In this document: piece by piece, positions 35,775 through 44,326 of the stretch
How the letters are laid out: every line of letters begins with the position of its first letter
Numbering within the stretch: the first letter of the stretch is position 1
Origin: Flavobacterium noncentrifugens
GTDB taxonomy: Bacteria > Bacteroidota > Bacteroidia > Flavobacteriales > Flavobacteriaceae
Assembly: GCF_900100375.1 (NCBI RefSeq)
Contig: NZ_FNEZ01000002.1
Span: forward strand, 434,001-498,000
Direction of reading: 5' to 3'
Length of the DNA stretch: 64,000 nt
Made by a program: the position numbers and the translations under genes
Notes under the pieces: generated by a model
The model's database searches: none
What the model saw: only the letters and a program-made list of their open reading frames with translations
Told to the model about the DNA's origin: nothing

Positions 35775-36536
35775 TTAGAAAGCTTTGATTAGTTCCTGCA
35801 AGCGTTCTTTCTTTCGCTGCGAGATCGGAAGGTTTGCATTATCAGCCATCACCACATAACCGCCATCGGTTTTAATGTAAGATTTTAAAAAAGCCAGGTT
35901 GATCAGGTGCGATTGATGAATGCGCTCAAAACCGTGTTCGCTCAGCAATTCCTCGTATTCTTTAAGCGTTTTCGAAATCAATAACGGCTTGTGGTTCTTG
36001 ATATAAAACTTCGTGTAATTGTCCTGCGATTCGCAACGGATGATGTCGCTGATCTCAAATAAATGGATGCCTTCGGATGTAGAAAGCGCGATCCGTTTAA
36101 AATTATCGACTTTTTTCCGGATGTTTTCCAACAGCAAATCGATGTGCTCAAATGAATTGTTCTTCTCTAAAGTCTGCTTGATCTTTGTGATCGTTTTCTG
36201 CAATTCTTCAGGGTCAACAGGCTTCAGCAAAAAATCGAGGGCACTGAATTTAAACGCTTTCAGCGCATATTGCTCATGCGCCGTAATGAACACGATATGC
36301 GACGCCATTTTTCCGTTGGTCTTTGCAAATTCCTCGAGTATGTCAAATCCGGTTCCGTCAGACAAATGAATGTCGAGAAAAACCACCTGTGGCTTGTATT
36401 TTTCCAAGGCGATGATGCCGGTTTTCACGCTTTCGGCTTCGCCAATGATGATGATTTCCGAGGCGTAGCGCTCCAGAAGGCTTTTCATTCCCTTGCGCAA
36501 ATGTTTGTCGTCGTCTATAAGTAATGCTGTAATCAT
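35775..36536 (-). CDS. LytTR-family response regulator
   Basis: The 253-residue regulator has a receiver domain with Asp8-10 in LLIDDDKHLRKG, phospho-acceptor Asp55 in VVFLDIHLSDGTGFDIL, and the switch residues in HIVFITAHEQYALKAF and LLKPVD. The C-terminal LytTR DNA-binding domain (about 146-250) shows HLFEISDIIRCESQDNYTKF and FERIHQSHLINLAFL. LytTR proteins bind direct repeats in promoters. The gene overlaps the kinase gene by 4 bases and is followed 17 bases later by LRR paralogue 3. This makes the LRR genes the likely targets or at least co-expressed partners. Confidence 0.95.
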   Translation of the reverse strand: MITALLIDDDKHLRKGMKSLLERYASEIIIIGEAESVKTGIIALEKYKPQVVFLDIHLSDGTGFDILEEFAKTNGKMASHIVFITAHEQYALKAFKFSALDFLLKPVDPEELQKTITKIKQTLEKNNSFEHIDLLLENIRKKVDNFKRIALSTSEGIHLFEISDIIRCESQDNYTKFYIKNHKPLLISKTLKEYEELLSEHGFERIHQSHLINLAFLKSYIKTDGGYVVMADNANLPISQRKKERLQELIKAF

Positions 36537-38485
36537 ATCCTGATTTTTGTATCTGATGTATATTGTATTGGCAGTGAAATCACGACTTTCGTTCCCGATG
36601 ATTTACCGTTTTCGAGTATTTCTTCGATCGAAACATGCGCAGATTGTGCCGTTTCGGCCTGCATCATTTCAAGTCGTTTTTTTGTAATTTCCAATGCCAT
36701 GGATTGGTGCGCCTTGACTGAATTTTCCTTTAATATTTTAGATTGGTTAAACCCGATGCCGTCGTCGGTAATTGTGCAGATGAGTTTTTCATTTTCAAGA
36801 TCGAAACGCACCGAAATATTGCCGTCGCCTTCTTTGGGAACCATACCGTGCAAAATTGCATTTTCTACAAATGGCTGGATCAACAGCGGCGGAAGCGCCA
36901 TATCATCTTCAATTTCGGGGCTGGACGTGATCTGAAATTCAAATTTTTTATTGAAACGCAGTTGCTCGAGTTCGAGATAATTCTGCAAGCCTTCTATTTC
37001 TTTATCGATCGGAATTAGCGAACCTTTCGAATATTCCAGCGTCAAGCGCATGAGTTTGGAGAATTTCGACAAATATTTAATCGCAGAATCGGTTCCGTTC
37101 TGTACGATAAAACTCGAAATCGAACCCAGGCAATTGAAAACGAAATGCGGATTCATCTGCAAATGCAGCGCTTTCTGCTCATATTCGGCGACTTCTTTCT
37201 GCAAGGTCAGCCTGCGCTTGATCTGCATTCGGTTATACAAAACGAAAATCAGCACCAGCGCCATTAATCCGCCAATGATCAGGAATAAAGAGAATTGCTG
37301 TTGGCGTTTGTTCTTTTCATGCAGCAAAGCTTCTTTCTTTTCGTATTCAAAGTTCATTTCTGCGCGTATGAATTTCTGCGTATTTTCATCGTTTTCAAGG
37401 CTGTCCTTGATTTTTACATAAGACCGGAAATGCAGAAAAGCTTCTTTTTCGTTTCCAAGATGGCTGTAAATGTCACTTAGCATTTTTTCCGATTCCTTAA
37501 TCTGGTCGAGTGTTCCGATTTCTTTCGCCAGATCCAGTGATTTTTGTACAGATCGCAGTGCTTCTGGATACTTTTTCTCACGGCTGTAAAGTTCGCCCAA
37601 GCTGTATAACACCAAAGAAACGCCAAATTTATTGTCCATCTCTGCATACAAACGCTGCGATTCGTTGTAATAGGAAATGGCCTTCTCATTGGCGTTGTTC
37701 TTCATGTAATAATCACCTAGGTAATTCTGCAATAAGGCAAAACCACGAATGTTTTCGGTTTTTTCAAAGGCTTTTTCAGCTTTGCCATAATATTCGAAAG
37801 CTTTCAGGTCGTTTTGTCGTTCAAAATAAATCGCACCGATATTCGTCAGCGTCACCGCAATGGTCTGCTCGCCATTTTGTTCCTGCTGTTTCAGTGCTTT
37901 GAGCAAATATTCAAGTGCTTTTTGAAGGTTTTTCTGTGATTTGTAAACAATTCCAATATTGTTGTACAGCTTTGAAATGCTTTGTTTTTGGTTGGTTTCC
38001 TGATACAGTTTCAGGGCTTTGAAATAATGTTCAAGCGCTCTCGGATAATTGTTTTCTTCACTAAAAACCACTCCCGAACTCGCATAAGCACGCGCCAGTC
38101 CGTTTTTTAGCTGTGGAAGATCTGAATCAGAAAGCAATTTTTCAAATTTGGCCTGAGCCTGACTAAAGTACTGCAAGGCTTTCGGGTAATCGCTCAGAAT
38201 GATATTGGCATTTCCAAAGTTCATCAGCGCCGAAGCTTCGCCAAATGCATAACGGTTTTTCTGTGATAATGCGAGGGCTGTTTTAGCGTAAAACAAAACA
38301 GAATCGGGATCGATTTCGCGGAATTCATTCGCCAGTTTATTAAAGGAATTCGCTTTGGCAGTATCGATTTTGGAAGCAGCGATTACGCGTTTCAAACTGT
38401 CGATAACCTGGCCCTGGGCAAAAGAAAAATGTCCGGCAAGTACAAACAATACAAAAAATATGTGGAAACGGAAACTGTTTTTCAA
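36533..38485 (-). CDS. TPR-domain sensor histidine kinase (LytS/YehU-like His_kinase type)
   Basis: This 650-residue protein has a signal peptide (residues 1-23), a periplasmic region with about seven tetratricopeptide repeats (for example ALEHYFKALKLYQETNQKQS and KALEYLLKALKQQEQNGEQT), one membrane helix at about 396-417, and a cytoplasmic kinase with His447 in LHLQMNPHFVFNCLGSIS. The ATPase part has PLLIQPFVENAILHG and ICTITDDGIGFNQ. It belongs to the His_kinase family that pairs with LytTR regulators. The start codon is TTG at 38485: an in-frame stop lies just upstream, and a TATATTTG promoter box is 25 bases before it. It overlaps the regulator gene by 4 bases. Confidence 0.93.
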   Translation of the reverse strand: MKNSFRFHIFFVLFVLAGHFSFAQGQVIDSLKRVIAASKIDTAKANSFNKLANEFREIDPDSVLFYAKTALALSQKNRYAFGEASALMNFGNANIILSDYPKALQYFSQAQAKFEKLLSDSDLPQLKNGLARAYASSGVVFSEENNYPRALEHYFKALKLYQETNQKQSISKLYNNIGIVYKSQKNLQKALEYLLKALKQQEQNGEQTIAVTLTNIGAIYFERQNDLKAFEYYGKAEKAFEKTENIRGFALLQNYLGDYYMKNNANEKAISYYNESQRLYAEMDNKFGVSLVLYSLGELYSREKKYPEALRSVQKSLDLAKEIGTLDQIKESEKMLSDIYSHLGNEKEAFLHFRSYVKIKDSLENDENTQKFIRAEMNFEYEKKEALLHEKNKRQQQFSLFLIIGGLMALVLIFVLYNRMQIKRRLTLQKEVAEYEQKALHLQMNPHFVFNCLGSISSFIVQNGTDSAIKYLSKFSKLMRLTLEYSKGSLIPIDKEIEGLQNYLELEQLRFNKKFEFQITSSPEIEDDMALPPLLIQPFVENAILHGMVPKEGDGNISVRFDLENEKLICTITDDGIGFNQSKILKENSVKAHQSMALEITKKRLEMMQAETAQSAHVSIEEILENGKSSGTKVVISLPIQYTSDTKIRI

Positions 38486-38510
38486 AATGCTGTGATTTTA
38501 GTTAACCACA

Positions 38511-38518
38511 CAAATATA
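38511..38518 (-). promoter_or_regulatory. Predicted -7 promoter element of the TPR kinase-LytTR-LRR block
   Basis: TATATTTG on the minus strand fits TAnnTTTG. It lies 25 bases upstream of the TTG start and is the only good promoter box seen ahead of the five-gene block. Confidence 0.55.
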
Positions 38519-38586
38519 ATTGAAGTTTCAGCAAATGAACGGGTGAATGAGAATTTGACGGTTTTGAATTAGAATTTGATGAGATC

Positions 38587-39276
38587 TCAGCTTAAAACGG
38601 CAAATTTAAACCCGATACCGTGCAGGTTTTCGATTGAAATGCTTTTCTCATCCGCGAGGATTTTCCGCAGTCTCGAAATAAATACATCAAGGCTTCGACC
38701 CATAAAATAATCGTCGTCGCCCCAGAGCGCTTTGAGGATTTCTTCTCTTTTCAGCACTTTATTCTTATTGTCGAGGAACAATTTGAGCAGTTCAGATTCG
38801 CGCTGCGTGAGCGTTGTTTTTTCTTTTTCGTTAAAAACCAGGAAATTATTGCTGTCGAATTGGTATTTCCCAATCGTGTATATTGATTTTTCAACGGCCG
38901 AAGTTTTCTGGGAGCGTTTCAGAAAAATCTCGATCTTTAGGATCAGTTCCTCAATGCTAAAAGGTTTTACCAGATAATCATCTGCGCCAAGCTTCAAGCC
39001 TTTGATGCGGTCTTCTTTCAGGGTTTTTGCCGATAGGAAAATGATTGGAATTTCAGTATTCAGTGCCCTGATTTCAGCTGCAATTTCAAAACCATCTTTT
39101 TTCGGAAGCATGATGTCTAAAATGCAAAGGTCGAATGCGCTTTCGCGGAAAGTTTGCATGCATAAATTCCCGTCGGCGCAATGAACGACTTCATAACCGC
39201 TTTGCTCGAGATTGTCTTTGGTTAAAAAAGCAAGCGTTTCGTCGTCTTCGGCATATAAAATCGTGACTGGTTTCAT
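38587..39276 (-). CDS. OmpR-family response regulator (RprY-like)
   Basis: The 229-residue protein has a receiver domain with the acidic pair in ILYAEDDETLAFL, phospho-acceptor Asp54 in LCILDIMLPKKDGFEI, and LVKPFSIEELI. The winged-helix DNA-binding domain occupies about residues 133-229, with TQRESELLKLFLDNKNKVLKR and GRSLDVFISRLRKIL. It resembles the RprY regulator of Bacteroidota in order and length. It overlaps its kinase gene by 4 bases and is transcribed with it. Target genes cannot be read from the sequence. Confidence 0.94.
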   Translation of the reverse strand: MKPVTILYAEDDETLAFLTKDNLEQSGYEVVHCADGNLCMQTFRESAFDLCILDIMLPKKDGFEIAAEIRALNTEIPIIFLSAKTLKEDRIKGLKLGADDYLVKPFSIEELILKIEIFLKRSQKTSAVEKSIYTIGKYQFDSNNFLVFNEKEKTTLTQRESELLKLFLDNKNKVLKREEILKALWGDDDYFMGRSLDVFISRLRKILADEKSISIENLHGIGFKFAVLS

Positions 39277-40526
39277 GAAATCGGAATTAAAATGGTAATC
39301 GTGATGCCGTTTTCAGGATTGTTGGCGGCCTTGATTTTCCAATGGTGCAAGTTGCAGATTTTCTTCACATAATACAAACCTAATCCGAAACCGTTGACTT
39401 CGTTGCTTTTCGGACTCGGAATCCGGTAAAATTTATCGAAGATTTCAGGCAGTTTTTTTGATGGAATTCCGATGCCATTGTCGGCGAATTCTAATTTGAT
39501 TTGCCGGTTTTCTTCCGTCAAGCGGATATTGATTTCGGGCTTTAATTCGCAGTATTTGATCGAATTGTCGATGAGGTTGTAAACGATATTGGTAAAATGA
39601 AAAGGATCGGCTGCAATTGTGAAATCCTTTTCAGCTTCTATGTTTGCAACAATATTTTCATGTTTGAGGCGGATGTTTTCGATGACATCTTTTAAAATCG
39701 GCACCACTTCAATTTCTTGTTTGTCCAAATCCATCGGCGCATTATCCGACTTTGCGATATTCAGGATTTTCTCGATGTGGCTGTTGAGTTTGTTGCTTTG
39801 ATTGATGATGATTTCGGTATATTTTTCAAGCTTTTCATCCTGTTTGATCTTGTCCTGTTTCATCAGATAATTTGAAGCGATCAAAATTGATGACAATGGC
39901 GTTTTAAATTCGTGCGTCATATTATTGATGAAATCGCGCTGCAGTTCAGAGTATTTTTTCTGCTGTAAAATCGTCAAGATCGAGTAAACATACACCAGCA
40001 AAATTACAATCAGTGCAAACGACAACACAAACCAAAATTTCAGCGAACTGAACAAATAGGTCGCTTCATTCGGGAAACGGATCGCAAAATAATAGACGAG
40101 GTTTTTGTGTTTTGGAAAATATACTGAACTCTGTTTTTTGGTTTTATCGAGTGAAACATAATTGCCGTAAACCATTTCGTCGCTGTGGCAATTGTACATC
40201 GCATATTCAAAATCGGTATTGATGTTGGCTTTTTCAAATTCCGACTTCAGGTAAAATTCCAGGATTTCAGGTTCAAAATCATTGTCGATGTTGACGATAT
40301 AATAATCATTCGACACTTTCTGCACGGGATTTTCAGACGGCAATTCGTGATTCGTACCTTCATATAATTTCTTCGCGACTTCAAGCAATGCAATGTGCGC
40401 TTTCTGGCTGAATTTTTTCTCTTCTAAATTGTAAGCCTGTTTCGTCCAAAGCAATTGTGCGACTAAAATCCCGATGATCGCGACCAGTCCGAGAACGATA
40501 ATGATGTTGAGTTTGTTGAATTTCAT
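39273..40526 (-). CDS. Sensor histidine kinase (RprX-like)
   Basis: The 417-residue kinase has an N-terminal membrane helix (IIVLGLVAIIGILVAQLLW), a periplasmic sensor of about 130 residues, a second helix (FWFVLSFALIVILLVYVYSIL) and the HisKA motif FINNMTHEFKTPLSSI with His205. The ATPase domain shows VYNLIDNSIKYCE, EFADNGIGIPSKKL and GFGLGLYYVKKI. The layout and the NNMTHEFKTP motif are typical of RprX-like kinases in Bacteroidota. It is the first gene of a two-gene operon and has a good promoter upstream with both elements visible. Confidence 0.94.
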   Translation of the reverse strand: MKFNKLNIIIVLGLVAIIGILVAQLLWTKQAYNLEEKKFSQKAHIALLEVAKKLYEGTNHELPSENPVQKVSNDYYIVNIDNDFEPEILEFYLKSEFEKANINTDFEYAMYNCHSDEMVYGNYVSLDKTKKQSSVYFPKHKNLVYYFAIRFPNEATYLFSSLKFWFVLSFALIVILLVYVYSILTILQQKKYSELQRDFINNMTHEFKTPLSSILIASNYLMKQDKIKQDEKLEKYTEIIINQSNKLNSHIEKILNIAKSDNAPMDLDKQEIEVVPILKDVIENIRLKHENIVANIEAEKDFTIAADPFHFTNIVYNLIDNSIKYCELKPEINIRLTEENRQIKLEFADNGIGIPSKKLPEIFDKFYRIPSPKSNEVNGFGLGLYYVKKICNLHHWKIKAANNPENGITITILIPIS

Positions 40527-40563
40527 TCGTAGTCTGAAATGAGTTCAGTACTGCAATATTAGG

Positions 40564-40594
40564 CAAAATTACACTGTGATTTGCCGCTTAACAA
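40564..40594 (-). promoter_or_regulatory. Predicted promoter of the RprXY-like operon
   Basis: On the minus strand TTG (40592-40594) and TAATTTTG (40564-40571) are separated by 20 bases, matching the Bacteroidota promoter pattern TTG-N17-23-TAnnTTTG. The kinase ATG lies 37 bases downstream. Confidence 0.65.
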
Positions 40595-40646
40595 GTCGTT
40601 AACAAACATTTGAAACCGCTTAACAAAGGTCTGTAGTTTAACCAAC

Positions 40647-40654
40647 TACTTTTG
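40647..40654 (+). promoter_or_regulatory. Predicted -7 promoter element of the DUF1573 gene
   Basis: TACTTTTG fits TAnnTTTG. It is too close to an ATG at 40657 for that to be the start and leaves a leader of about 45 bases before the ATG at 40708. Confidence 0.5.
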
Positions 40655-40707
40655 AAATGTTCAAACCGGACAACCATAAACTATTATCAATTTTAAAATT
40701 TACTTTT

Positions 40708-41112
40708 ATGAAAACGATCAAAATTACCTTATGTGCTGCAGTTTTAGGACTAATGTCATTTACAGTATTGCCTGCAAAATCTGTTGCGAAAATCATTGAA
40801 ACCGCCGCTTCGGCAGTGACCTGGAAAAGCGAATCGATCGATTTGGGTGAAATTCCACAAAACAAACCGAAAGCCATCGAATTCGAATTCAAAAACACCG
40901 GAAAAACCGCAGTTGTCATTTCAGAAGTCAAAGCTTCCTGCGGCTGTACCGCTACAGATTATACCAAAACGCCAGTAAAACCTGGAGAAACTGCAAAAGT
41001 TACCGCAACTTATAATGCTGCAAACAAAGGCGCTTTCACCAAAACAGTAACAGTAACCACAAATGCCGAAACTGCTCCCAAAGTTTTGTCCTTTAAAGGA
41101 ACTGTGATTTAA
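40708..41112 (+). CDS. DUF1573 domain protein, exported
   Basis: The 134-residue protein starts MKTIKITLCAAVLGLMSFTV, a signal peptide. The rest is a single DUF1573 domain: IDLGEIPQNKPKAIEFEFKN, then VVISEVKASCGCTATDYTK, KPGETAKVTATYNA and FTKTVTVTTN. The fold is immunoglobulin-like (related to ASH/MSP domains). DUF1573 proteins are common, small, exported proteins of unknown role in Bacteroidota. An in-frame ATG 51 bases upstream was rejected because it adds a non-signal segment and starts at the probable transcript start. A terminator follows 25 bases after the stop. Confidence 0.9.
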   Translation: MKTIKITLCAAVLGLMSFTVLPAKSVAKIIETAASAVTWKSESIDLGEIPQNKPKAIEFEFKNTGKTAVVISEVKASCGCTATDYTKTPVKPGETAKVTATYNAANKGAFTKTVTVTTNAETAPKVLSFKGTVI

Positions 41113-41137
41113 TTTGAATAAAAGGTTGGTTAAAAAG

Positions 41138-41167
41138 AAAACTCCGAACGCAAGTCCGGAGTTTTTA
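41138..41167. terminator. Terminator between DUF1573 gene and rimO
   Basis: AAAACTCCG and CGGAGTTTT pair around a short loop, with a T-rich tract on the plus strand. It lies between convergent genes. Confidence 0.75.
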
Positions 41168-41203
41168 TTTATAAAGTAATGATTATCAATTATCTATTGC
41201 CAA

Positions 41204-42526
41204 TTATCCATTAATTACCACTTCGCCATACAAATCAAATTCTGTTGCATCGGTAATTTTAATCATTGCAAATTCACCGGTTTTTAAATAGTATTTTGAA
41301 GCGTCGATAAGCACTTCATTATCAACATCAGGACTGTCAAATTCGGTTCTTCCAACAAAATGCTGGCCTTCTTTTCGGTCGATGATGCATCTGAATGTCT
41401 GCCCAATTTTTTCCTGGTTCAATTCCCATGAAATCTGAGACTGAATTTCCATGATCTCATTCGCGCGTTGTTGCTTTACATCGGCAGGAACATCATCTTC
41501 AAGCAAATAAGCATGCGTATTTTCTTCGTGCGAATAGGCAAAACAGCCCAATCTTTCGAAACGCATTTCCTCGACCCAATTTTTCAAGATCTGGAAATCT
41601 TCTTCCGTTTCGCCAGGGTAACCAACGATTAAAGTTGTTCTGATCGTCATTCCCGGAACTGCTTCGCGGAATTCTTTTAATAATTTCGTCGTTTTCGCCT
41701 GAGTTGTTCCGCGGCGCATCGATTTCAAAACTGAATCCGAAATGTGCTGCAACGGAATGTCAAGGTAATTACAAATCTTTGGCTCGCGCTTCATCAAATC
41801 CAAAACATCCATTGGGAAACCAGTAGGGAAGGCGTAATGCAAACGAATCCATTCGATGCCTTCAATTGCAGCTAGTGCTTCGAGCAATTCGGCTAAATTT
41901 CTTTTTTTGTATAAATCAAGTCCGTAATAAGTCAAATCCTGGGCAATTAATATCAATTCTTTGACGCCATCCCGGGCCAAACCTTCAGCTTCTTTAACCA
42001 GTTTTTCAATCGATTGTGACACGTGTTTGCCACGCATCAGCGGAATTGCGCAAAAACTGCAAGGACGGTCGCAGCCTTCGGCAATTTTCAAATACGCGTA
42101 ATTCTTCGGGGTTGTCGTCAAACGCTCGCCAAGCAATTCGTGCTTATAATCCGCTCCAAGCGCTTTTAACAACAAAGGCAATTCGGTCGTCCCGAAAAAC
42201 TGGTCGACATTCGGGATTTCTTTTTCAAGATCCGGTTTGTAACGTTCAGACAAACAGCCCGTAACAAACACTTTATCCACAAGTCCGCGTTCTTTTTTAT
42301 CGGCGTATTCCAAAATCATATTCACCGATTCGGCTTTCGCATTGTCAATAAAACCACAGGTATTGATCACAATGATGTTGCCTTCTTCAGCCGCCGGTGC
42401 TTCGTGCTGCACGTCTTTTCCGCTGGCACGCAGCTGGCCCATCAAAACCTCGCTGTCGTAAACGTTTTTCGAGCAGCCTAAAGTAATGACGTTGATTTTG
42501 TTCTTTTTTAAAGTCTTGGTTCTCAT
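41204..42526 (-). CDS. rimO: Ribosomal protein S12 methylthiotransferase RimO
   Basis: RimO adds a methylthio group to an Asp of ribosomal protein S12. The 440-residue protein has the N-terminal UPF0004 domain (VITLGCSKNVYDSEVLMGQL, IVINTCGFIDNAKAES, VFVTGCLSERY, with three cysteines for the second cluster), the radical SAM core with Cys152, Cys156 and Cys159 in EGCDRPCSFCAIPLMRG (standard CX3CX2C), and a C-terminal TRAM domain (QTFRCIIDRKEGQHFVGRTE). PNVDQFFGT and DIPLQHISDSVLKSMRRG separate it from MiaB. It is monocistronic here. Confidence 0.96.
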   Translation of the reverse strand: MRTKTLKKNKINVITLGCSKNVYDSEVLMGQLRASGKDVQHEAPAAEEGNIIVINTCGFIDNAKAESVNMILEYADKKERGLVDKVFVTGCLSERYKPDLEKEIPNVDQFFGTTELPLLLKALGADYKHELLGERLTTTPKNYAYLKIAEGCDRPCSFCAIPLMRGKHVSQSIEKLVKEAEGLARDGVKELILIAQDLTYYGLDLYKKRNLAELLEALAAIEGIEWIRLHYAFPTGFPMDVLDLMKREPKICNYLDIPLQHISDSVLKSMRRGTTQAKTTKLLKEFREAVPGMTIRTTLIVGYPGETEEDFQILKNWVEEMRFERLGCFAYSHEENTHAYLLEDDVPADVKQQRANEIMEIQSQISWELNQEKIGQTFRCIIDRKEGQHFVGRTEFDSPDVDNEVLIDASKYYLKTGEFAMIKITDATEFDLYGEVVING

Positions 42527-42608
42527 GGGTTTGTATCGCTATTATTCGGGAGCGGCTGCAAAATTACACTTTTTCTTTGTTAGAACGTGACGGTTATGGA
42601 AATTTTAT

Positions 42609-42677
42609 GAAGCTATTCCCGCTCTCGCCTTTATCTTTGTTCGTTCCTCTCAAAGGATATCGGCTCCATCAGGGCTA
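42609..42677 (-). repeat. Flavo-1-like hairpin element, copy F
   Basis: On the minus strand it starts TAGCCCTGATGGAGCCGA and ends AGCGGGAATAGCTTC. The arms TATCCTTTG and CAAAGATA pair around a short loop. It is the shortest copy, lying between OmpP1 and rimO genes, in the same direction as both. Confidence 0.6.
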
Positions 42678-42680
42678 AAA

Positions 42681-42712
42681 AAAATCCGTTCCAAAAGAAT
42701 GAAACGGATTTA
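42681..42712 (-). terminator. Terminator after the FadL-like gene
   Basis: AAATCCGTT and AACGGATTT pair around a loop of about 13 bases. On the minus strand a T-run follows. It lies about 20 bases after the stop codon of the outer membrane protein gene. Confidence 0.7.
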
Positions 42713-42730
42713 AATTGAAAGCCTGTCTTT

Positions 42731-44248
42731 TTACAATTGAAACACCAAACTCGCTGAAACGGTGTTGTAAACCGATTTGATCTCCGCGCCATTTGCACCT
42801 CCGGTAAATCCGTAAGAGAAAAATCCTTCATCTGATTTTCTTTGGGTGTAGGCATAAGAAACATCTAATTTGATGTATCCGAAATTGTAGCCCAAACCTC
42901 CTGAAAAGCTGTTCAGATCGCCAATGGTTCTACCATCTTTATACGGACTTCCTTCAAAACGGTATCCGCCGCGAAGGCTGAATTGCTTGATCCTATATTC
43001 TCCGCCCACGCGAATTTCACTAGCAACATCAAGCTGGTCTTTAAATTCGGCATTCACCGGATCAAAATAATCGCTGTTGGGACGAAATTTCGTATTTCCA
43101 TAATCTTTCACCGAATAATCCACGCTGATCAACGCTGATTTTCCAAAAACATACGCGCCGCTTGCCGTCCATTTTCCCGGAGTATGCAATCGGTAAGGAT
43201 CATAAGTAATGTAAACATCAGAATCGGTTGCCGCCGTGCCGAAGCCTGCATTTCCAAAATTGTATCCTGAACTGTGAACCACCTGCCGCATTTCATCTGT
43301 AAATTCATACCATGTTGGCGATTCATAAGCCAATCCTAGGCGTAATTCTTTAGTTACTTTGGCAATGGCACCAAGCTGGAATGAAAATCCGTTTCCGTAA
43401 GTCTGCAAATCCTGATCGAATCTCAAGCTTGTCAAACCCGAAGTGGTGCTGTTGCTATTGTCTTCATAAAAACTCGTTGACTGCCTGTAATCTACAAAAT
43501 GCGTGTTTAAATTTATTCCGAAGTAAAATTTATCGCGGTATTCTGTTGAGGCGTTAAAGGCCAGTTTTCCATTGTAACCTTTTGAATTGAAGGTGTTTTC
43601 CTGATAGTAATTTCCGCCGGGAGCGACATTGGATACATAAGTAGTATTGTCTGGATTTAACGGATCTGTCGGATTGATTACGTAAGCGTGATAACCCAAA
43701 TAAGCCGTTTGTTCCCTTAAAGTGAACGCGTCGTAATAATAATTGTCAAGATCGCCAACCGGAACGCCGATATTATTGGCGCGATTGGTGAAATAGGCAC
43801 CTACAGAATTTGTTGGATTGGTTCCGAAAGAAAACTTTGAATTGTCAAAATTATTAGTGTTTTCGTAATTGACCGAAAGCACGAATTTTTTCCAGTTGGT
43901 TTTGTCATTATCAGGATGAAATACAAACGCAGCTCCGGCCTGGTTCAAAAGATCGAAAGTGTTTTCGGATTCATCGCTTTTGCTTCCGTAATATGAAGAT
44001 TTATTTTTAACGTTGTAATTGGCTAACGTAATTCCAACCTGGCTTGTGGCAAAAACCCCTGATCCGGCAGGATTGACATTTATGGCAGAGAAATCTCCGC
44101 CCAAAGCGCCAAATGCACCGCTCATGGATCGGAAACGCGACGTTCCGCTTAATTGCCCCTGCGCATAACGCACGCCATCCCTGACTTCTTGGGATTGTAC
44201 CATGCCAAACGACAATATGGATATGGTAATCAATAAATATTTTTTCAT
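42731..44248 (-). CDS. Outer membrane transport protein, OmpP1/FadL/TodX-like
   Basis: The 505-residue protein has a signal peptide (MKKYLLITISILSFGMVQSQ) and a beta-barrel composition ending in SASLVFQL, with the C-terminal aromatic residue pattern of outer membrane proteins. The segment TSRFRSMSGAFGALGGDFSAINVNPAG is the FadL/OmpP1 N-terminal hatch motif (NPAG). FadL-type porins pass hydrophobic compounds such as fatty acids or aromatics. In flavobacteria these are often annotated as hemin receptors, for which I see no support. It follows the Gly/Tyr-rich lipoprotein gene on the same strand after 78 bases and may be in one operon with it. Confidence 0.88.
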   Translation of the reverse strand: MKKYLLITISILSFGMVQSQEVRDGVRYAQGQLSGTSRFRSMSGAFGALGGDFSAINVNPAGSGVFATSQVGITLANYNVKNKSSYYGSKSDESENTFDLLNQAGAAFVFHPDNDKTNWKKFVLSVNYENTNNFDNSKFSFGTNPTNSVGAYFTNRANNIGVPVGDLDNYYYDAFTLREQTAYLGYHAYVINPTDPLNPDNTTYVSNVAPGGNYYQENTFNSKGYNGKLAFNASTEYRDKFYFGINLNTHFVDYRQSTSFYEDNSNSTTSGLTSLRFDQDLQTYGNGFSFQLGAIAKVTKELRLGLAYESPTWYEFTDEMRQVVHSSGYNFGNAGFGTAATDSDVYITYDPYRLHTPGKWTASGAYVFGKSALISVDYSVKDYGNTKFRPNSDYFDPVNAEFKDQLDVASEIRVGGEYRIKQFSLRGGYRFEGSPYKDGRTIGDLNSFSGGLGYNFGYIKLDVSYAYTQRKSDEGFFSYGFTGGANGAEIKSVYNTVSASLVFQL

Positions 44249-44326
44249 AGTAATTAATTTTGTTCAAAAAAATACCTATGTAAATAACTGAAAGTCAAAA
44301 CATAGGTAATTTTATAATTAGTGAAT

